Part shown: in pieces, positions 23,885 through 32,492 of the stretch | Layout: each line of letters starts with the position of its first letter | Position numbering within the stretch: the first letter of the stretch is position 1 | Assembly (NCBI GenBank): GCA_034189035.1 | Contig: JAXHVA010000039.1 | Location: 1 to 41,504, forward strand | From: JAUXFK01 sp034189035 | GTDB taxonomy: Bacteria > Desulfobacterota > UBA8473 | Direction of reading: 5' to 3' | Length of the DNA: 41,504 nucleotides | The notes under the pieces: model-generated | Seen by the model: the letters and a program-made list of their open reading frames with translations, nothing else | Database searches by the model: none | Told to the model about the DNA's origin: nothing | Translations under genes and position numbers: made by a program

Positions 23885-23913
23885 GCATGGAGGTCTTATG
23901 ACGGCCTCCATGC
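23885..23913 (+). terminator. Hairpin after the SDR gene
   Basis: GCATGGAGG (23885-23893) and CCTCCATGC (23905-23913) form a perfect 9-bp stem 21 bases after the stop codon. No T-run follows, so termination may be weak or factor-assisted. Confidence 0.5.
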
Positions 23914-24019
23914 CTTATAAAAAACAAAAGCCCGTTTTCTTTATACTTTTAAACGATCAAAGATCTGCTTTCCCTACCACCTGCGTATTTAATATGTATT
24001 ACAGGGCTCATCATCGAGG

Positions 24020-24040
24020 AAACCCCTCCTTTGGGTTTTT
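24020..24040 (+). terminator. Short intrinsic terminator candidate
   Basis: AAACCC, loop CTCCTTT, GGGTTTTT: a 6-bp stem followed by a T-run, about 90 bases before the flavodoxin gene. Confidence 0.45.
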
Positions 24041-24129
24041 GCAACTCGCTATTCCATTTTGCCAGGACCTATGAGCAAAGGGTGTATCTCAATTAAAGGC
24101 TCAAAGAATTTTTTTTATAGGAGAAAAAT

Positions 24130-24606
24130 ATGTCAAAAGTATTGATTAGCTACTTTTCAAAATCCGGGAATACGCAAAAGATGGCTTCATATATCAAAGA
24201 AGGTCTCATATCATCAGGTGATTTTCAAGTTGACCTGAAGGAGGTAAAAGGCACTACCATTGATGACCTCCTTTCCTCTGACTGTATCATCATCGGCAGT
24301 CCAACGTATTTTGGGGTAATGGCGACTGATGTCAAGGATCTCATCGATAAGAGCATCAAGTGCTTTGGAAAACTCTCTGGGAAGGTTGGGGGTGCATTCA
24401 CCTCCTCTGCTATGGTGGGTGGGGGGAATGAGACGACCATCATGAGCATCATTCAGTCACTGCTCATCCATGGGATGATTGTGCAGGGTGACAACAAAGG
24501 AAATCACTATGGGCCTGTATCCATTGGTGAGCCTGATCAAGGTGTTATAGATGAATGTAAACGATACGGCAAGCGGTTGGGCGACCTGGTTAAGAGATTG
24601 GGTTGA
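24130..24606 (+). CDS. Flavodoxin-like/NAD(P)H-quinone reductase family protein
   Basis: A 158-residue flavodoxin-fold protein. The FMN phosphate loop is S-K-S-G-N-T-Q-K near residue 10; I-I-I-G-S-P-T-Y-F-G and A-F-T-S-S-A-M-V-G-G-G-N-E are the other FMN-contact loops, typical of WrbA-like flavoproteins. It could be an electron carrier or a quinone reductase; sequence does not decide. It lies between the SDR and CoA-transferase genes in the same direction. Confidence 0.85.
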   Translation: MSKVLISYFSKSGNTQKMASYIKEGLISSGDFQVDLKEVKGTTIDDLLSSDCIIIGSPTYFGVMATDVKDLIDKSIKCFGKLSGKVGGAFTSSAMVGGGNETTIMSIIQSLLIHGMIVQGDNKGNHYGPVSIGEPDQGVIDECKRYGKRLGDLVKRLG

Positions 24607-24622
24607 GTTTTACACGGATTAA
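24607..24622 (+). repeat. Fold-back repeat, core fragment
   Basis: GTTTTACACGGATTAA, immediately after the flavodoxin stop, is identical to the loop core of repeat copies A and B. The complementary arms are missing. Confidence 0.45.
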
Positions 24623-24684
24623 TAGTAAGAATCCGACAGCTACGGGTCTGAAACAGACCGGAAAGATACAAAGGAGAAAAACCA

Positions 24685-25869
24685 ATGGGGCCAGCTCTTG
24701 AGGGTATAAGGGTATTAGATCTCAGCAAGCGCTTGGCAGGGCCTTTTGCATCTACGATACTCAGTGATTTTGGGGCTGAGGTAATCCGTGTCGCCCCCTT
24801 AAACAGGGCCAAAGAAGAACCATTGACCGAGCCGATCCTGGGCCAGCATAATTACTACTTTACTGTCAATAGAAATAAAAAGAGTATCCTTATAAACCTA
24901 AAGGAGAAGCAAGGGCGGGATGTCTTTTATAATCTGGTACAAAATTCGAACGTGGTCATAGACAACTTCCGCCCGGGTGTACTGGAGAGACTGTCTATCG
25001 ATTTCTCCACTTTGAGTTTCATAAATCCAAAAATCATCTGTTGTTCGATAACAGGGTATGGTTCTACCGGACCCTATGCTTTACGTCCCTCCTATGATGG
25101 CACGATTCAGGCCTTGAGCGGAGTAATGAGTACAACAGGGGAGCCAGGAGGAAGGCCTCTGCTGGCAGGGGTTCCAATTGCCGATCTTGCTGCTCCTTTA
25201 TTTGCCGCCCATGCCATTCTCGCTGCGGTCTTTGACGCAGAAAGAACAGGAAAAGGCCAGAGAATAGAGACCTCTATGCTTGCCTCAGTGATTAGCCTTC
25301 TACAAGTCCACGCTGCCAATTACTTTACAACCGGAGAGGTTCCCGGACTAGCAGGCTCGGGACAGAACATGTTCAAGGGGGTAGTCCACTATGGAGTGTT
25401 TCAGACTAAAGACGGGTATATCTTCATAACTGCCCACCGTAGTTTTCATAACCTTTGCAAGGCCATAGGAAGAGAGGATCTTATAACAGACTCTCGATTT
25501 GACACACAGGCCAAAAGGAGGCAAGGGGGCGAAGAACTCAATACGATTGCCCAGGAGGTCATAGCGACCCGGGAAACCAAAAAGTGGTGTGAGATATTTG
25601 ACCAAACAGATGTCCCTTATGCCCCAATCAATACTATAGACGAGGTCTTCAAGGATCCTCAAGTCGTCCACTTGGGTGTAATAGAGACTCAGGAAAAGCT
25701 AGGCCAGCGAATCGATATCATCAGGACTCCTATAAAAATGCCAGGAGTGAAGAAGGAATTAGAACCAGCAGCCCTGCCAGGAGAGAACACAGAAGAGATC
25801 CTGACAAAGATTCTCGGTTATAGTGAGGCAACGATTGATGAGCTCAGGGGAAATGGGATTAACTGCTAG
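24685..25869 (+). CDS. CaiB/BaiF (class III) CoA-transferase
   Basis: Transfers CoA between an acyl-CoA and a carboxylic acid through an aspartyl-CoA intermediate. The catalytic Asp is D167 in AGVPIADLAAP. Other family marks are V-L-D-L-S-K-R-L-A-G-P-F near the start, V-I-D-N-F-R-P-G-V-L-E-R-L, C-S-I-T-G-Y-G-S-T-G-P-Y and the C-terminal D-V-P-Y-A-P-I-N-T-I-D-E-V. At 394 residues it is complete. AAGGAG lies before the ATG. The acid substrate is not predictable; the SDR upstream points to acyl-CoA catabolism. Confidence 0.93.
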   Translation: MGPALEGIRVLDLSKRLAGPFASTILSDFGAEVIRVAPLNRAKEEPLTEPILGQHNYYFTVNRNKKSILINLKEKQGRDVFYNLVQNSNVVIDNFRPGVLERLSIDFSTLSFINPKIICCSITGYGSTGPYALRPSYDGTIQALSGVMSTTGEPGGRPLLAGVPIADLAAPLFAAHAILAAVFDAERTGKGQRIETSMLASVISLLQVHAANYFTTGEVPGLAGSGQNMFKGVVHYGVFQTKDGYIFITAHRSFHNLCKAIGREDLITDSRFDTQAKRRQGGEELNTIAQEVIATRETKKWCEIFDQTDVPYAPINTIDEVFKDPQVVHLGVIETQEKLGQRIDIIRTPIKMPGVKKELEPAALPGENTEEILTKILGYSEATIDELRGNGINC

Positions 25870-26056
25870 CTTTTCAAAAGTCCCTTTTCTCACGGTATTT
25901 CACAAATGTCCTCTGTTCAATCCTGTTCTATTTCATCGTACAGCACGTTTGAAAAGCTGGGAATAGGAATTTCAGGTTTTCAATGAGTAGATGCCGTACT
26001 CAACGGATATTCCTGAGAGTTCCGGTGCGGAAAAACCACACAGCTTGATCTGCGAT

Positions 26057-26076
26057 AGGCCGTTTGGCCTTTTTTT
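26057..26076 (+). terminator. Intrinsic terminator
   Basis: AGGCC, loop GTTT, GGCCT followed by six further Ts: a compact rho-independent terminator about 190 bases after the CoA-transferase. The rest of 25870-26270 holds no gene I can support. Confidence 0.6.
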
Positions 26077-26270
26077 AATGACTATACCATTATACATTAA
26101 ACAAAAGGAAATTGAGATGGAAAGCCTGTTAGTTAAACACATCTCCTGAGATATCAAAGTATGGAGTAACCGGTCTTTGTGCCCTTCTCTTCTTTTTCGC
26201 ATATCTTCTTTTAAGGCAGCAAAGTCAAAAAGAACGACCTAGTGAATCGGTCCTACAGACCATAACCTTT

Positions 26271-26751
26271 ATGTACATATCCATAGCATTGGTGATAATC
26301 TCTTTAATCTCGACATCAATTGAAGCGAAGTATAAGGGTAGATGGAAGGTAAGTTCCACTATTGAACTGGAGGATATGGAATGCAAGAAAATAGATGTGA
26401 TTAGGAAAAAAGATGAGGAGGGCAACCAAACAACGATAGATTTGAAGGCCTTTTTGGAAAAGCAATTAAAGGTCTCTATACAACCGAGGCGTGATATTAT
26501 TGGAATCGAGAGCGTCAATCTAAGTATACCCAAGTATGATGAAGCAACGACAATCACTTCTTCATATCAATGGTTTTATATCGAAAGAAAAGACACTCAA
26601 GAAAGGTAACATTATTAGGATTGATCGTATAGAAAATAAAATTGATTTAGGCAAAATAGTATTGAAAGAAACAGGTAAATATGTACCACGAAGGATCCTT
26701 TACTTAAAGCCAGGGCTGCACAGTTACAGCCACCCACGCATTAATCAATGA
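26271..26751 (+). pseudogene. Possible frameshifted secreted protein
   Basis: An opening frame (26271-26609) starts with a signal-like hydrophobic N-terminus (M-Y-I-S-I-A-L-V-I-I-S-L-I-S) and continues as a charged beta-type sequence. Its end overlaps another frame that carries on to 26751 with similar composition (G-N-I-I-R-I-D-R-I-E-N-K-I-D-L-G-K). One indel near 26590 would join them. No family is recognised, and no clear ribosome site precedes the ATG. It may be two unrelated short frames. Confidence 0.35.
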
Positions 26752-26756
26752 AATGA

Positions 26757-27095
26757 GGTTTAGGAAGTGTATGTAAAGTATATAAAAAAATTATAATTGT
26801 AATTAGCCTTGTTATAGGTATCTTCCCTCACACTCTATTCGCCCAGAATACAGATTTGAGGGGTCAAGTCGTTACCTATAATCTTTACTCAGATTATTTC
26901 TTTCCGGCTTCAAATATAGAGTTGATTTATATAAATTTGATTATCTTCATTCAAGATGGTTTATAGATAAGTACAGCCTATACAGATGCATATGGTATGT
27001 ATTACATGTTTAATATAATCCCTGGCGAATATTATCTGCAAGTTAATCGTGTTAATTATCCTTTAACTGTAGTAAGAATTGACAGAAGAGTATAA
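26757..27095 (+). pseudogene. Remnant of a secreted carboxypeptidase-regulatory-like domain protein
   Basis: One frame reads a signal peptide (K-K-I-I-I-V-I-S-L-V-I-G-I-F-P, then T-L-F-A-Q), then L-R-G-Q-V-V-T-Y and, after an in-frame TAG at 26964-26966, T-D-A-Y-G-M-Y-Y-M-F-N-I-I-P-G-E-Y-Y-L-Q-V. That is the strand pattern of CarboxypepD_reg-like beta-sandwich domains. There is no ATG/GTG/TTG start in the frame after the preceding stop, so both the start and the middle are damaged. Confidence 0.45.
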
Positions 27096-27196
27096 CAATT
27101 TCAAGATATTCTAAGAATATAACTCAGATAATTATAAGAGAGAATCCTGAGGCGGTAATCGTGTTTGCCCTTTTTTAATTAAAGGAGACTATAAGG

Positions 27197-27289
27197 ATGT
27201 ATAAAGAAGTGAGCAAAAAAAGATATGAGATCACGGAAAAATCAGTGATTCTGGAAAGCTTGGACAGGTGCACGCTTGTCTATTTATAA
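27197..27289 (+). CDS. Short upstream ORF (30 aa) overlapping the MFS gene
   Basis: ATG with AAGGAG nine bases upstream, the best ribosome site in the area. It encodes 30 residues beginning M-Y-K-E-V-S-K-K-R-Y-E-I and overlaps the start of the MFS gene by 14 bases in another frame. It could be a leader that couples translation of the transporter, whose own TTG start is weak, or the true N-terminus of the transporter separated by an indel. Confidence 0.4.
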   Translation: MYKEVSKKRYEITEKSVILESLDRCTLVYL

Positions 27290-28553
27290 TAAAAGAGAAC
27301 CGGAGTTCTTCTATGGCTGGATCATCTTAGGAGCCTGCTTTGCCACGACCACTATGGTGGGTGGGCTATACTACTCATTTGCGATATTCTTTACACCAAT
27401 ATTAGAGGAATTTGGCTGGAGCCGGGCCTTGGTTTCATCAGTGGGCACGGTTAATTTGCTCGCATTTGCTTTTTCTTCTATGTTATTTGGCAGACTGATT
27501 GATCGATATGGCCCTAGGCGAACCCTTGGATGCAGTGCTGTGATCATCGGTCTTGGGTATACCCTTTGCAGCCAGGTAAACTCTGTCTCCCAATTATACC
27601 TCTTCTATATTATCGCCTCTTTGGGGTCAGGGCCTACCTGGGTACTGCCCACCTCTATAGTACAAAGGTGGTTTGTAAAAGGCAGAGGTCTTGCCCTTGC
27701 GCTGGTTACTACTGGAATCGGTCTGGGGGCCTTGATCTTTGCCCCGATACTGAACAATATTGTCTATACATATGGCTGGCGTGTAAGCTATATTATCCTG
27801 GGTATTCTCACCTGGCTTGTTTTAACCGGGGCCTCTGTTGTTATGGTGGCGGACCCTGAAGAAAAGGGGATGAAGCCTTATGGCGAGGAAGATACATCGC
27901 CTGATACGGCCAGTCTTAAGACAACAGAGCATCGGTCAACAGAATCTGCGTCCATGGTTTCAAACACCGAGCAATGGGGAGTCGATGAAGCGATCAGGAC
28001 AAAGACTTTCTGGGGTCTGGTGGTACTGTATATGTTTGGGCTTTTTCCAATATATATGCTTGCAACACATATCGTCCCTCACGCAATTGATATGGGGATC
28101 TCTGAAGGGTTAGCTGCTGGAACCATAGGTCTTATTGGTTTTAGCAGTATCTTCGGCCGATTTCTGGGGGGTGCTATTGCTGAAAAACTTGGCTGGACAA
28201 AAGGACTGGCATTATCCTGCTTTCTCACTAGCCTGTCGATATTTTGGCTCATCATAATCAACAATACCTGGATGCTTTACGTATTTGTTGTTTCATATGG
28301 CATCTTCTATGGATCAAGGGTACCGCAGTTTCCTGGTATTGTTGGCTTCTTTTTTGGAAGCACCTCTCTTGCTTCGCTTATCGGCCTTTGTCATGGCCTG
28401 TCAATCATTGGCAGTTCCATGGCCCCTTTTGTCGGTGGATTGATCTTTGACAAAACTGGGAGCTATACTATAGCCTTTTTAATAGCAGGCATTGCTTCTT
28501 TCATTGCCGCAGTTCTGGCGTTATTGCTGAAACCACCGAAAAAGAAGAGTTGA
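27276..28553 (+). CDS. MFS transporter, oxalate/formate antiporter type
   Basis: A 425-residue, 12-helix major facilitator. The opening F-F-Y-G-W-I-I-L-G-A-C-F-A, the helix-4 region P-T-W-V-L-P-T-S-I-V-Q-R-W-F-V-K-G-R-G-L-A, and the charged central loop after M-V-A-D-P-E-E-K-G are typical of OFA/monocarboxylate-type carriers for formate, oxalate or small organic acids. The frame opens at a TTG (27276) with only a weak site; the overlapping upstream ORF may supply ribosomes. It stands intact between broken genes. Confidence 0.85.
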   Translation: MSIYNKREPEFFYGWIILGACFATTTMVGGLYYSFAIFFTPILEEFGWSRALVSSVGTVNLLAFAFSSMLFGRLIDRYGPRRTLGCSAVIIGLGYTLCSQVNSVSQLYLFYIIASLGSGPTWVLPTSIVQRWFVKGRGLALALVTTGIGLGALIFAPILNNIVYTYGWRVSYIILGILTWLVLTGASVVMVADPEEKGMKPYGEEDTSPDTASLKTTEHRSTESASMVSNTEQWGVDEAIRTKTFWGLVVLYMFGLFPIYMLATHIVPHAIDMGISEGLAAGTIGLIGFSSIFGRFLGGAIAEKLGWTKGLALSCFLTSLSIFWLIIINNTWMLYVFVVSYGIFYGSRVPQFPGIVGFFFGSTSLASLIGLCHGLSIIGSSMAPFVGGLIFDKTGSYTIAFLIAGIASFIAAVLALLLKPPKKKS

Positions 28554-28643
28554 TCTGCAATATATACTGTGGGGATGAAAAGATTTTTATTGAGTTTAAA
28601 AGACGGGCGAACAGTAGAAACCAGGGGCAGTGATCGGATTTTG

Positions 28644-28672
28644 TTGACAGCAAATATTTCGCAGGTTATATT
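28644..28672 (+). promoter_or_regulatory. hypA promoter
   Basis: TTGACA, a 17-base spacer, TATATT: near-consensus. The -10 ends only 10 bases before the hypA ATG, so a transcript from it would be almost leaderless. Confidence 0.5.
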
Positions 28673-28682
28673 TCTCGTTACT

Positions 28683-29031
28683 ATGCATGAAATGGGCATT
28701 GCATTTCAGATTGTCGAAATGGCTTCCTCAGCAATTCCGAATGACATGGGAGGGGGTTTGTTGTGTAGAGAAAGTCAACCTGAAACTGGGTAAGTTGACG
28801 GCGATTGTCCCTGAGAGTTTGCGTCTCTGCTTCAATATAGTCAACCGGGATACGAAACTTGCAGGTGCAAATCTCTGCATAGAAGAGATACCGATTATAG
28901 CAAAATGCTGTGACTGCAATGCTCAGTCCAAGATTAGTGAACTGCCGTTCATCTGTAAGGAATGCAGCAGTGGTGATTTAGATATTATCTCCGGACGGGA
29001 ATTGATTGTAACCTCAATCGAGGTTGCTTAA
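28683..29031 (+). pseudogene. hypA: Nickel/hydrogenase maturation protein HypA, frameshifted
   Basis: The N-terminus MHEMGIAFQIVEMAS has the nickel-binding His2 and Glu3 of HypA. The frame then shifts by one base around the G-run at 28749-28757, and the rest continues in another frame: V-E-K-V-N-L-K-L-G-K-L, P-E-S-L-R-L-C-F, I-E-E-I-P, then the zinc site C-C-D-C and C-K-E-C, and a proper C-terminus S-I-E-V-A. HypA delivers nickel to hydrogenase or urease. One extra G in the run would explain the break, so a sequencing slip is possible, but hypB next to it is damaged too. Confidence 0.75.
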
Positions 29032-29119
29032 AATTAGACTTCCCGCTTCTTGCTAGCAGATATCTTTTTATTTACATACAGTTAAACTGTTACAGGAAAA
29101 CAGACAGAGTAAAAGGGTA

Positions 29120-29783
29120 ATGGAGATAAAGGTAGCTCGAAAAGTCTTAGATGAAAATGATACCATAGCTGCGGAAAACCGAAGGCTTTTCACTGGAAAA
29201 GGTATCTTTGTGGTCAATCTAATGAATTCTCCTGGATCAGGGAAGAAAGCCACATTGGAGAGGACCTTAACTGAGATCATGCCCAGGATTCCTACAGGCG
29301 TGATTGTGGGAGATATATGCCCACCAACGATGCTGACCGTCTTGTACGGACAGGTCCCCAGTAGTTCAGATCAATACCGACCAATTTGGGGGAAACTGTC
29401 ATCTGAGTGCACACGTTATCCGACAGGCTACAGATGGTATAAATTTCGACACCCTTCGTCTCTTGATCGTAGAAAACATAGGGAATATAGTCTGTCCTGC
29501 AGAATTTGACATCGGTAAGGATATCAGGGTGGTGGTCTTGAGCGTAACAGAGGGAGAGGACAAATCCCTCAAGTATCCGGTCATGTTTCGTGTATGTCAG
29601 GTTGCCTTGCTCAATAAGGTTGATCTTTTACCCTATCTGGACTTTGAAAAAGAGGTAACCGTCAATAACATTCATGCAATCCATCCTGATATCCCTGTCT
29701 TTGAAATCTCTGCAAGAACCGGTGAGGGCTTTGTTCCCTGGATCGAATGGCTGGAAGGACGGGTAAAGAGGAAATTGGAATAA
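29120..29783 (+). pseudogene. hypB: Hydrogenase nickel GTPase HypB, with two frameshifts
   Basis: Three frames in order give a nearly complete HypB. Frame 1: K-G-I-F-V-V-N-L-M-N-S-P-G-S-G-K-K and G-V-I-V-G-D-I. After a one-base loss near 29320: T-N-D-A-D-R-L-V-R-T-G. After another near 29356: P-V-V-Q-I-N-T, G-G-N-C-H-L-S-A-H, V-E-N-I-G-N-I-V-C-P-A, L-S-V-T-E-G-E-D-K-S-L-K-Y-P and L-N-K-V-D-L-L-P-Y. Besides the indels, the P-loop reads GSGKK where a Thr or Ser is expected after the Lys, a substitution that sequencing slips do not explain. The gene is therefore probably decaying. Confidence 0.75.
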
Positions 29784-29835
29784 GCGATTTGATTTCATTG
29801 CATGTATAATCTCAGCATAATCCCATGACCTTCCT

Positions 29836-31002
29836 TTATCTCTTTCGATAATTATAGGGAAGGTATTCCCTGCCGAAGATTTCACGCTGTACTACCAGTT
29901 TCGATACATGGGAGGTCCCATCAGCGATCTCAATCGCCATTACGTCTCGTAATCTTTGCTCCAAAGGAAACTCCTGGGTATAACCGTAATGCCCATGGAG
30001 GACAATGCAGTCTCGAATGGCATTCGTTGAAAATCGGGGTGCCATCCATTTAACCATCCCTGCCACTTTTGAGGTGGACATTCCCTTATCGCGCATCCAC
30101 AGACCTTTATAGCAGAGCAGTCGCACAGCCTCGAGGATACTGATATGCTCAACAATAGGAAATGAAACGCCTTCAAATGTTGCCAGGGGTCTGTCAAATG
30201 CGGTTCTTTGCGTGGTATGCTGTATGGTTTCTTCGAGTGACACCATGGCTGGTGCTATCCCTTCCAGGGATAAGAGTATCCGGCTGACATCAAAGCCCTG
30301 CATGCCCATCTTGAATCCTGCACCCTCTTGTCCAATCAGATAATCTTCCGGGATTCCAACATCCTCCATGAATATAGACCCGCGTGTTATCCCTTTACAG
30401 CCCATGTCTTCATAAGATTGACGCGTAATACCAGGCAAATCAGTGGGAACGACAAAACAACTGACCCCCCTTGCACCGGCATCCGGATCGGTCTTTGCAA
30501 ATACCAATGCAATGTCCGCATCCATCATCGCTGTAATTCCTGATTTTTCACCATTTAAAATGTATGATGGCCCTTTCTTAATCGCCCTCGTCCTCATTGC
30601 TACTGCATCTGTACCGGCCCCTGGCTCTGTCATGCAAAAGGCAGGAATCGTATCTCCCGATAAGAAGGGCTCAAGGAACTCCTTTCTGATCCTTTCATTA
30701 CCCTGTTCTAGCAATACAGCACAGAGATGTCCGACAACAAAGGTGGACATTGTCAGACTGCAGTCCCCCTTGGAAACCTCTTCTGTAATCAATCCTTCAG
30801 CCACGTGGGATATACCCATACCCCCTTTATCAGGCGATACAGTACTTCCTAAGAGTCCCAATTCACCCATTTTTTTGTTGATATTACGGGGGAATCTCCC
30901 TTCACTGTCCCATTTCGAATAATAGGGCGCAACTTCCTTTTCCGTAAACTTTTTTACCATATCAGCCAAGGCCTTCTCTTCAGTAGTAAATTCAAAATCC
31001 AT
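29836..31002 (-). CDS. Acyl-CoA dehydrogenase
   Basis: A 388-residue FAD enzyme that introduces a double bond into acyl-CoA and passes electrons to ETF. Family marks: A-F-C-M-T-E-P-G-A-G-T-D (FAD/substrate loop), A-F-D-R-P-L-A-T-F (flavin-binding), L-H-G-H-Y-G-Y and R-L-R-D-V-M-A-I-E-I-A-D-G-T-S near the C-terminus. In that last block the usual catalytic Glu of Y-E-G-T is Asp, a feature I associate with some alicyclic or aromatic acyl-CoA dehydrogenases. The gene is intact and stands opposite to the broken neighbours, with its stop 52 bp from that of hypB. Confidence 0.9.
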   Translation of the reverse strand: MDFEFTTEEKALADMVKKFTEKEVAPYYSKWDSEGRFPRNINKKMGELGLLGSTVSPDKGGMGISHVAEGLITEEVSKGDCSLTMSTFVVGHLCAVLLEQGNERIRKEFLEPFLSGDTIPAFCMTEPGAGTDAVAMRTRAIKKGPSYILNGEKSGITAMMDADIALVFAKTDPDAGARGVSCFVVPTDLPGITRQSYEDMGCKGITRGSIFMEDVGIPEDYLIGQEGAGFKMGMQGFDVSRILLSLEGIAPAMVSLEETIQHTTQRTAFDRPLATFEGVSFPIVEHISILEAVRLLCYKGLWMRDKGMSTSKVAGMVKWMAPRFSTNAIRDCIVLHGHYGYTQEFPLEQRLRDVMAIEIADGTSHVSKLVVQREIFGREYLPYNYRKR

Positions 31003-31030
31003 TCATTCCCCTCCAAATTTTTTGTTAAAT

Positions 31031-31133
31031 TGTATCATTTTAGCTGTCATCAGGCTTCAAAGACGGTCAAGTTTTACACGGATTAAAACTTGACCGTCTT
31101 TGAAGCGGCTCTTTTCAATAAGCTAAACTGTTA
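31031..31133. repeat. Fold-back intergenic repeat, copy B
   Basis: Perfect 23-bp arms at 31054-31076 and 31084-31106 (GCTTCAAAGACGGTCAAG...) with loop CACGGAT. The outer ends, TATCATTTTAGCT at the left and AGCTAAACTGTTA at the right, are themselves imperfectly complementary. Lies in the gap upstream of the acyl-CoA dehydrogenase gene. Confidence 0.8.
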
Positions 31134-31299
31134 GATTAAATTAAAATCATCTATGCTTAAGAATTGCTTTTGCTTAGACAATATGTACGCCTTTTTTATA
31201 CCAGTACCTTGGTAAAATTTCCACAAAAATCTTTACAAAAGCCATAGATATTGATAGCTTTCTATATTGTAGCGTTAAATCGATCGATTCTCTTTGCAT

Positions 31300-31984
31300 A
31301 TGAAAAGCGTGTATAGAGTTTGTGAAGATGTCTATTTGATTGGCAGCAGCGAAATTTTTGCAGTAAAGGACTGCTGTATTTATCTCCTTGATCTTAATGA
31401 GTTGGTCTTAATCGATACGGGGGCAGGAGAGAGTTTTTCCACACTCATCGAGAACATTAAAGGGATAGGGCTGAATCCGGAACTGATCTCGACCATTAAC
31501 ACTGCCATATCGATCATGTTGGGGCTGCTTCCTCTTTCTTTAAGATCTACAATTGCAAGGTGATTATTCACAGTCTGAATGCAGCGCCTGTGGCCGATGG
31601 AGATCCACTTTTAACAGGAGCAGCCTTGTAAACGCAACCATTTCCCCTACCTTCATACATGCAAAACTGTCACACACTAAAGAGGTTTTGAGATTCGGGG
31701 ATCAGGAGGTTGTCTGTCTTCATACTCCAGGTCATACGCCGGGCTCTTTGTCTGTATACATGGATAGAAAAGGGAAACGGATTTTGTTTGGCCAGGATAT
31801 CCACGGTCCTTTTTTGCCGATTATGGGGTCCGATCTGATACAATGGAGGGACTCAATGAATCTCTTACTGACTTTGAATGCAGATATCCTATGTGAGGGG
31901 CACTTTGGTATCTATTCATCAAAAGAAGAGGTGAAAAAATATATTGAAGGCTACTTCAAGTACTATGGTTTTTATATGAGCTGA
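31300..31984 (+). pseudogene. Metallo-beta-lactamase-fold hydrolase with two frameshifts
   Basis: Frame 1 from ATG 31300 (or TTG 31294): Y-R-V-C-E-D-V-Y-L-I-G-S and L-V-L-I-D-T-G-A-G-E. After a one-base loss near 31503 the metal motif appears: C-H-I-D-H-V-G-A-A, continuing to a TAA at 31629. After a second loss just there: F-I-H-A-K-L-S-H, L-H-T-P-G-H-T-P-G-S-L-S-V-Y (third metal motif), L-F-G-Q-D-I-H-G-P and the C-terminal G-H-F-G-I-Y. Put together it is a full-length MBL hydrolase of roughly 225 residues. As written it cannot make an active enzyme. Confidence 0.7.
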
Positions 31985-31997
31985 AGATTTATACGAC

Positions 31998-32017
31998 GTA
32001 ACAGTTTGAAAAATTCT
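31998..32017 (-). repeat. Fold-back repeat, end fragment
   Basis: GTAACAGTTT followed by GAAAAATTC resembles the repeat end with eight bases missing. It lies between the MBL remnant and the next gene. Confidence 0.3.
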
Positions 32018-32018
32018 T

Positions 32019-32492
32019 ATGAAATCAACACATCACATACCACGCAGGTTGACTGTCTTTTGCATTTCGATTGCTGTCATTTGTAGTATCTGTCTGTCCC
32101 ATGGGATTTCAGGCAGACAAAGGACTCTGGCCATTCTCGATCAGATGGTAGAAACAGGTCAATTGACAGGAAAGTATTGGAGGATAAGCTTGATACATGA
32201 TGATCGAATCAACATCACCAAGTATAATTATACGATAACCCTTGCCTGTTCCGTATCAAAGGATATACAGATAGGGGATAGGATCAGCTTTATTGCGAAT
32301 AAAGAAAAAAACAACAGCCCCTCTGATCAAGTCTGGTATCCTGTCCGGATTTACTTTCATATAAGCAGCGCTTTCAAGTATTGGGTTTCCCTTGTTTCCG
32401 TCTTGATTGTATCCTTAATGGGGTTTCGATACTTTGGATTTGATAGAGGATCCGTTAGTTTGATATTAAAAAGGGAGGAAAAAGATGCCTGA
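32019..32492 (+). CDS. Membrane-anchored protein of unknown function
   Basis: A 157-residue protein with an N-terminal hydrophobic segment (F-C-I-S-I-A-V-I-C-S-I-C-L) and a C-terminal one (Y-W-V-S-L-V-S-V-L-I-V-S-L-M-G-F). The roughly 90-residue part between them has alternating polar strands (R-I-S-L-I, Y-T-I-T-L-A, D-R-I-S-F-I-A), suggesting a small beta domain outside the membrane. No family is recognised. It overlaps the next gene by 8 bases, so the two are likely cotranslated. No good ribosome site is visible. Confidence 0.55.
   Translation: MKSTHHIPRRLTVFCISIAVICSICLSHGISGRQRTLAILDQMVETGQLTGKYWRISLIHDDRINITKYNYTITLACSVSKDIQIGDRISFIANKEKNNSPSDQVWYPVRIYFHISSAFKYWVSLVSVLIVSLMGFRYFGFDRGSVSLILKREEKDA

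Noticed and set aside
25972..26202. A 76-residue minus-strand ORF
   Set aside because: It runs through the terminator at 26057-26076, has no ribosome site and no recognisable sequence.
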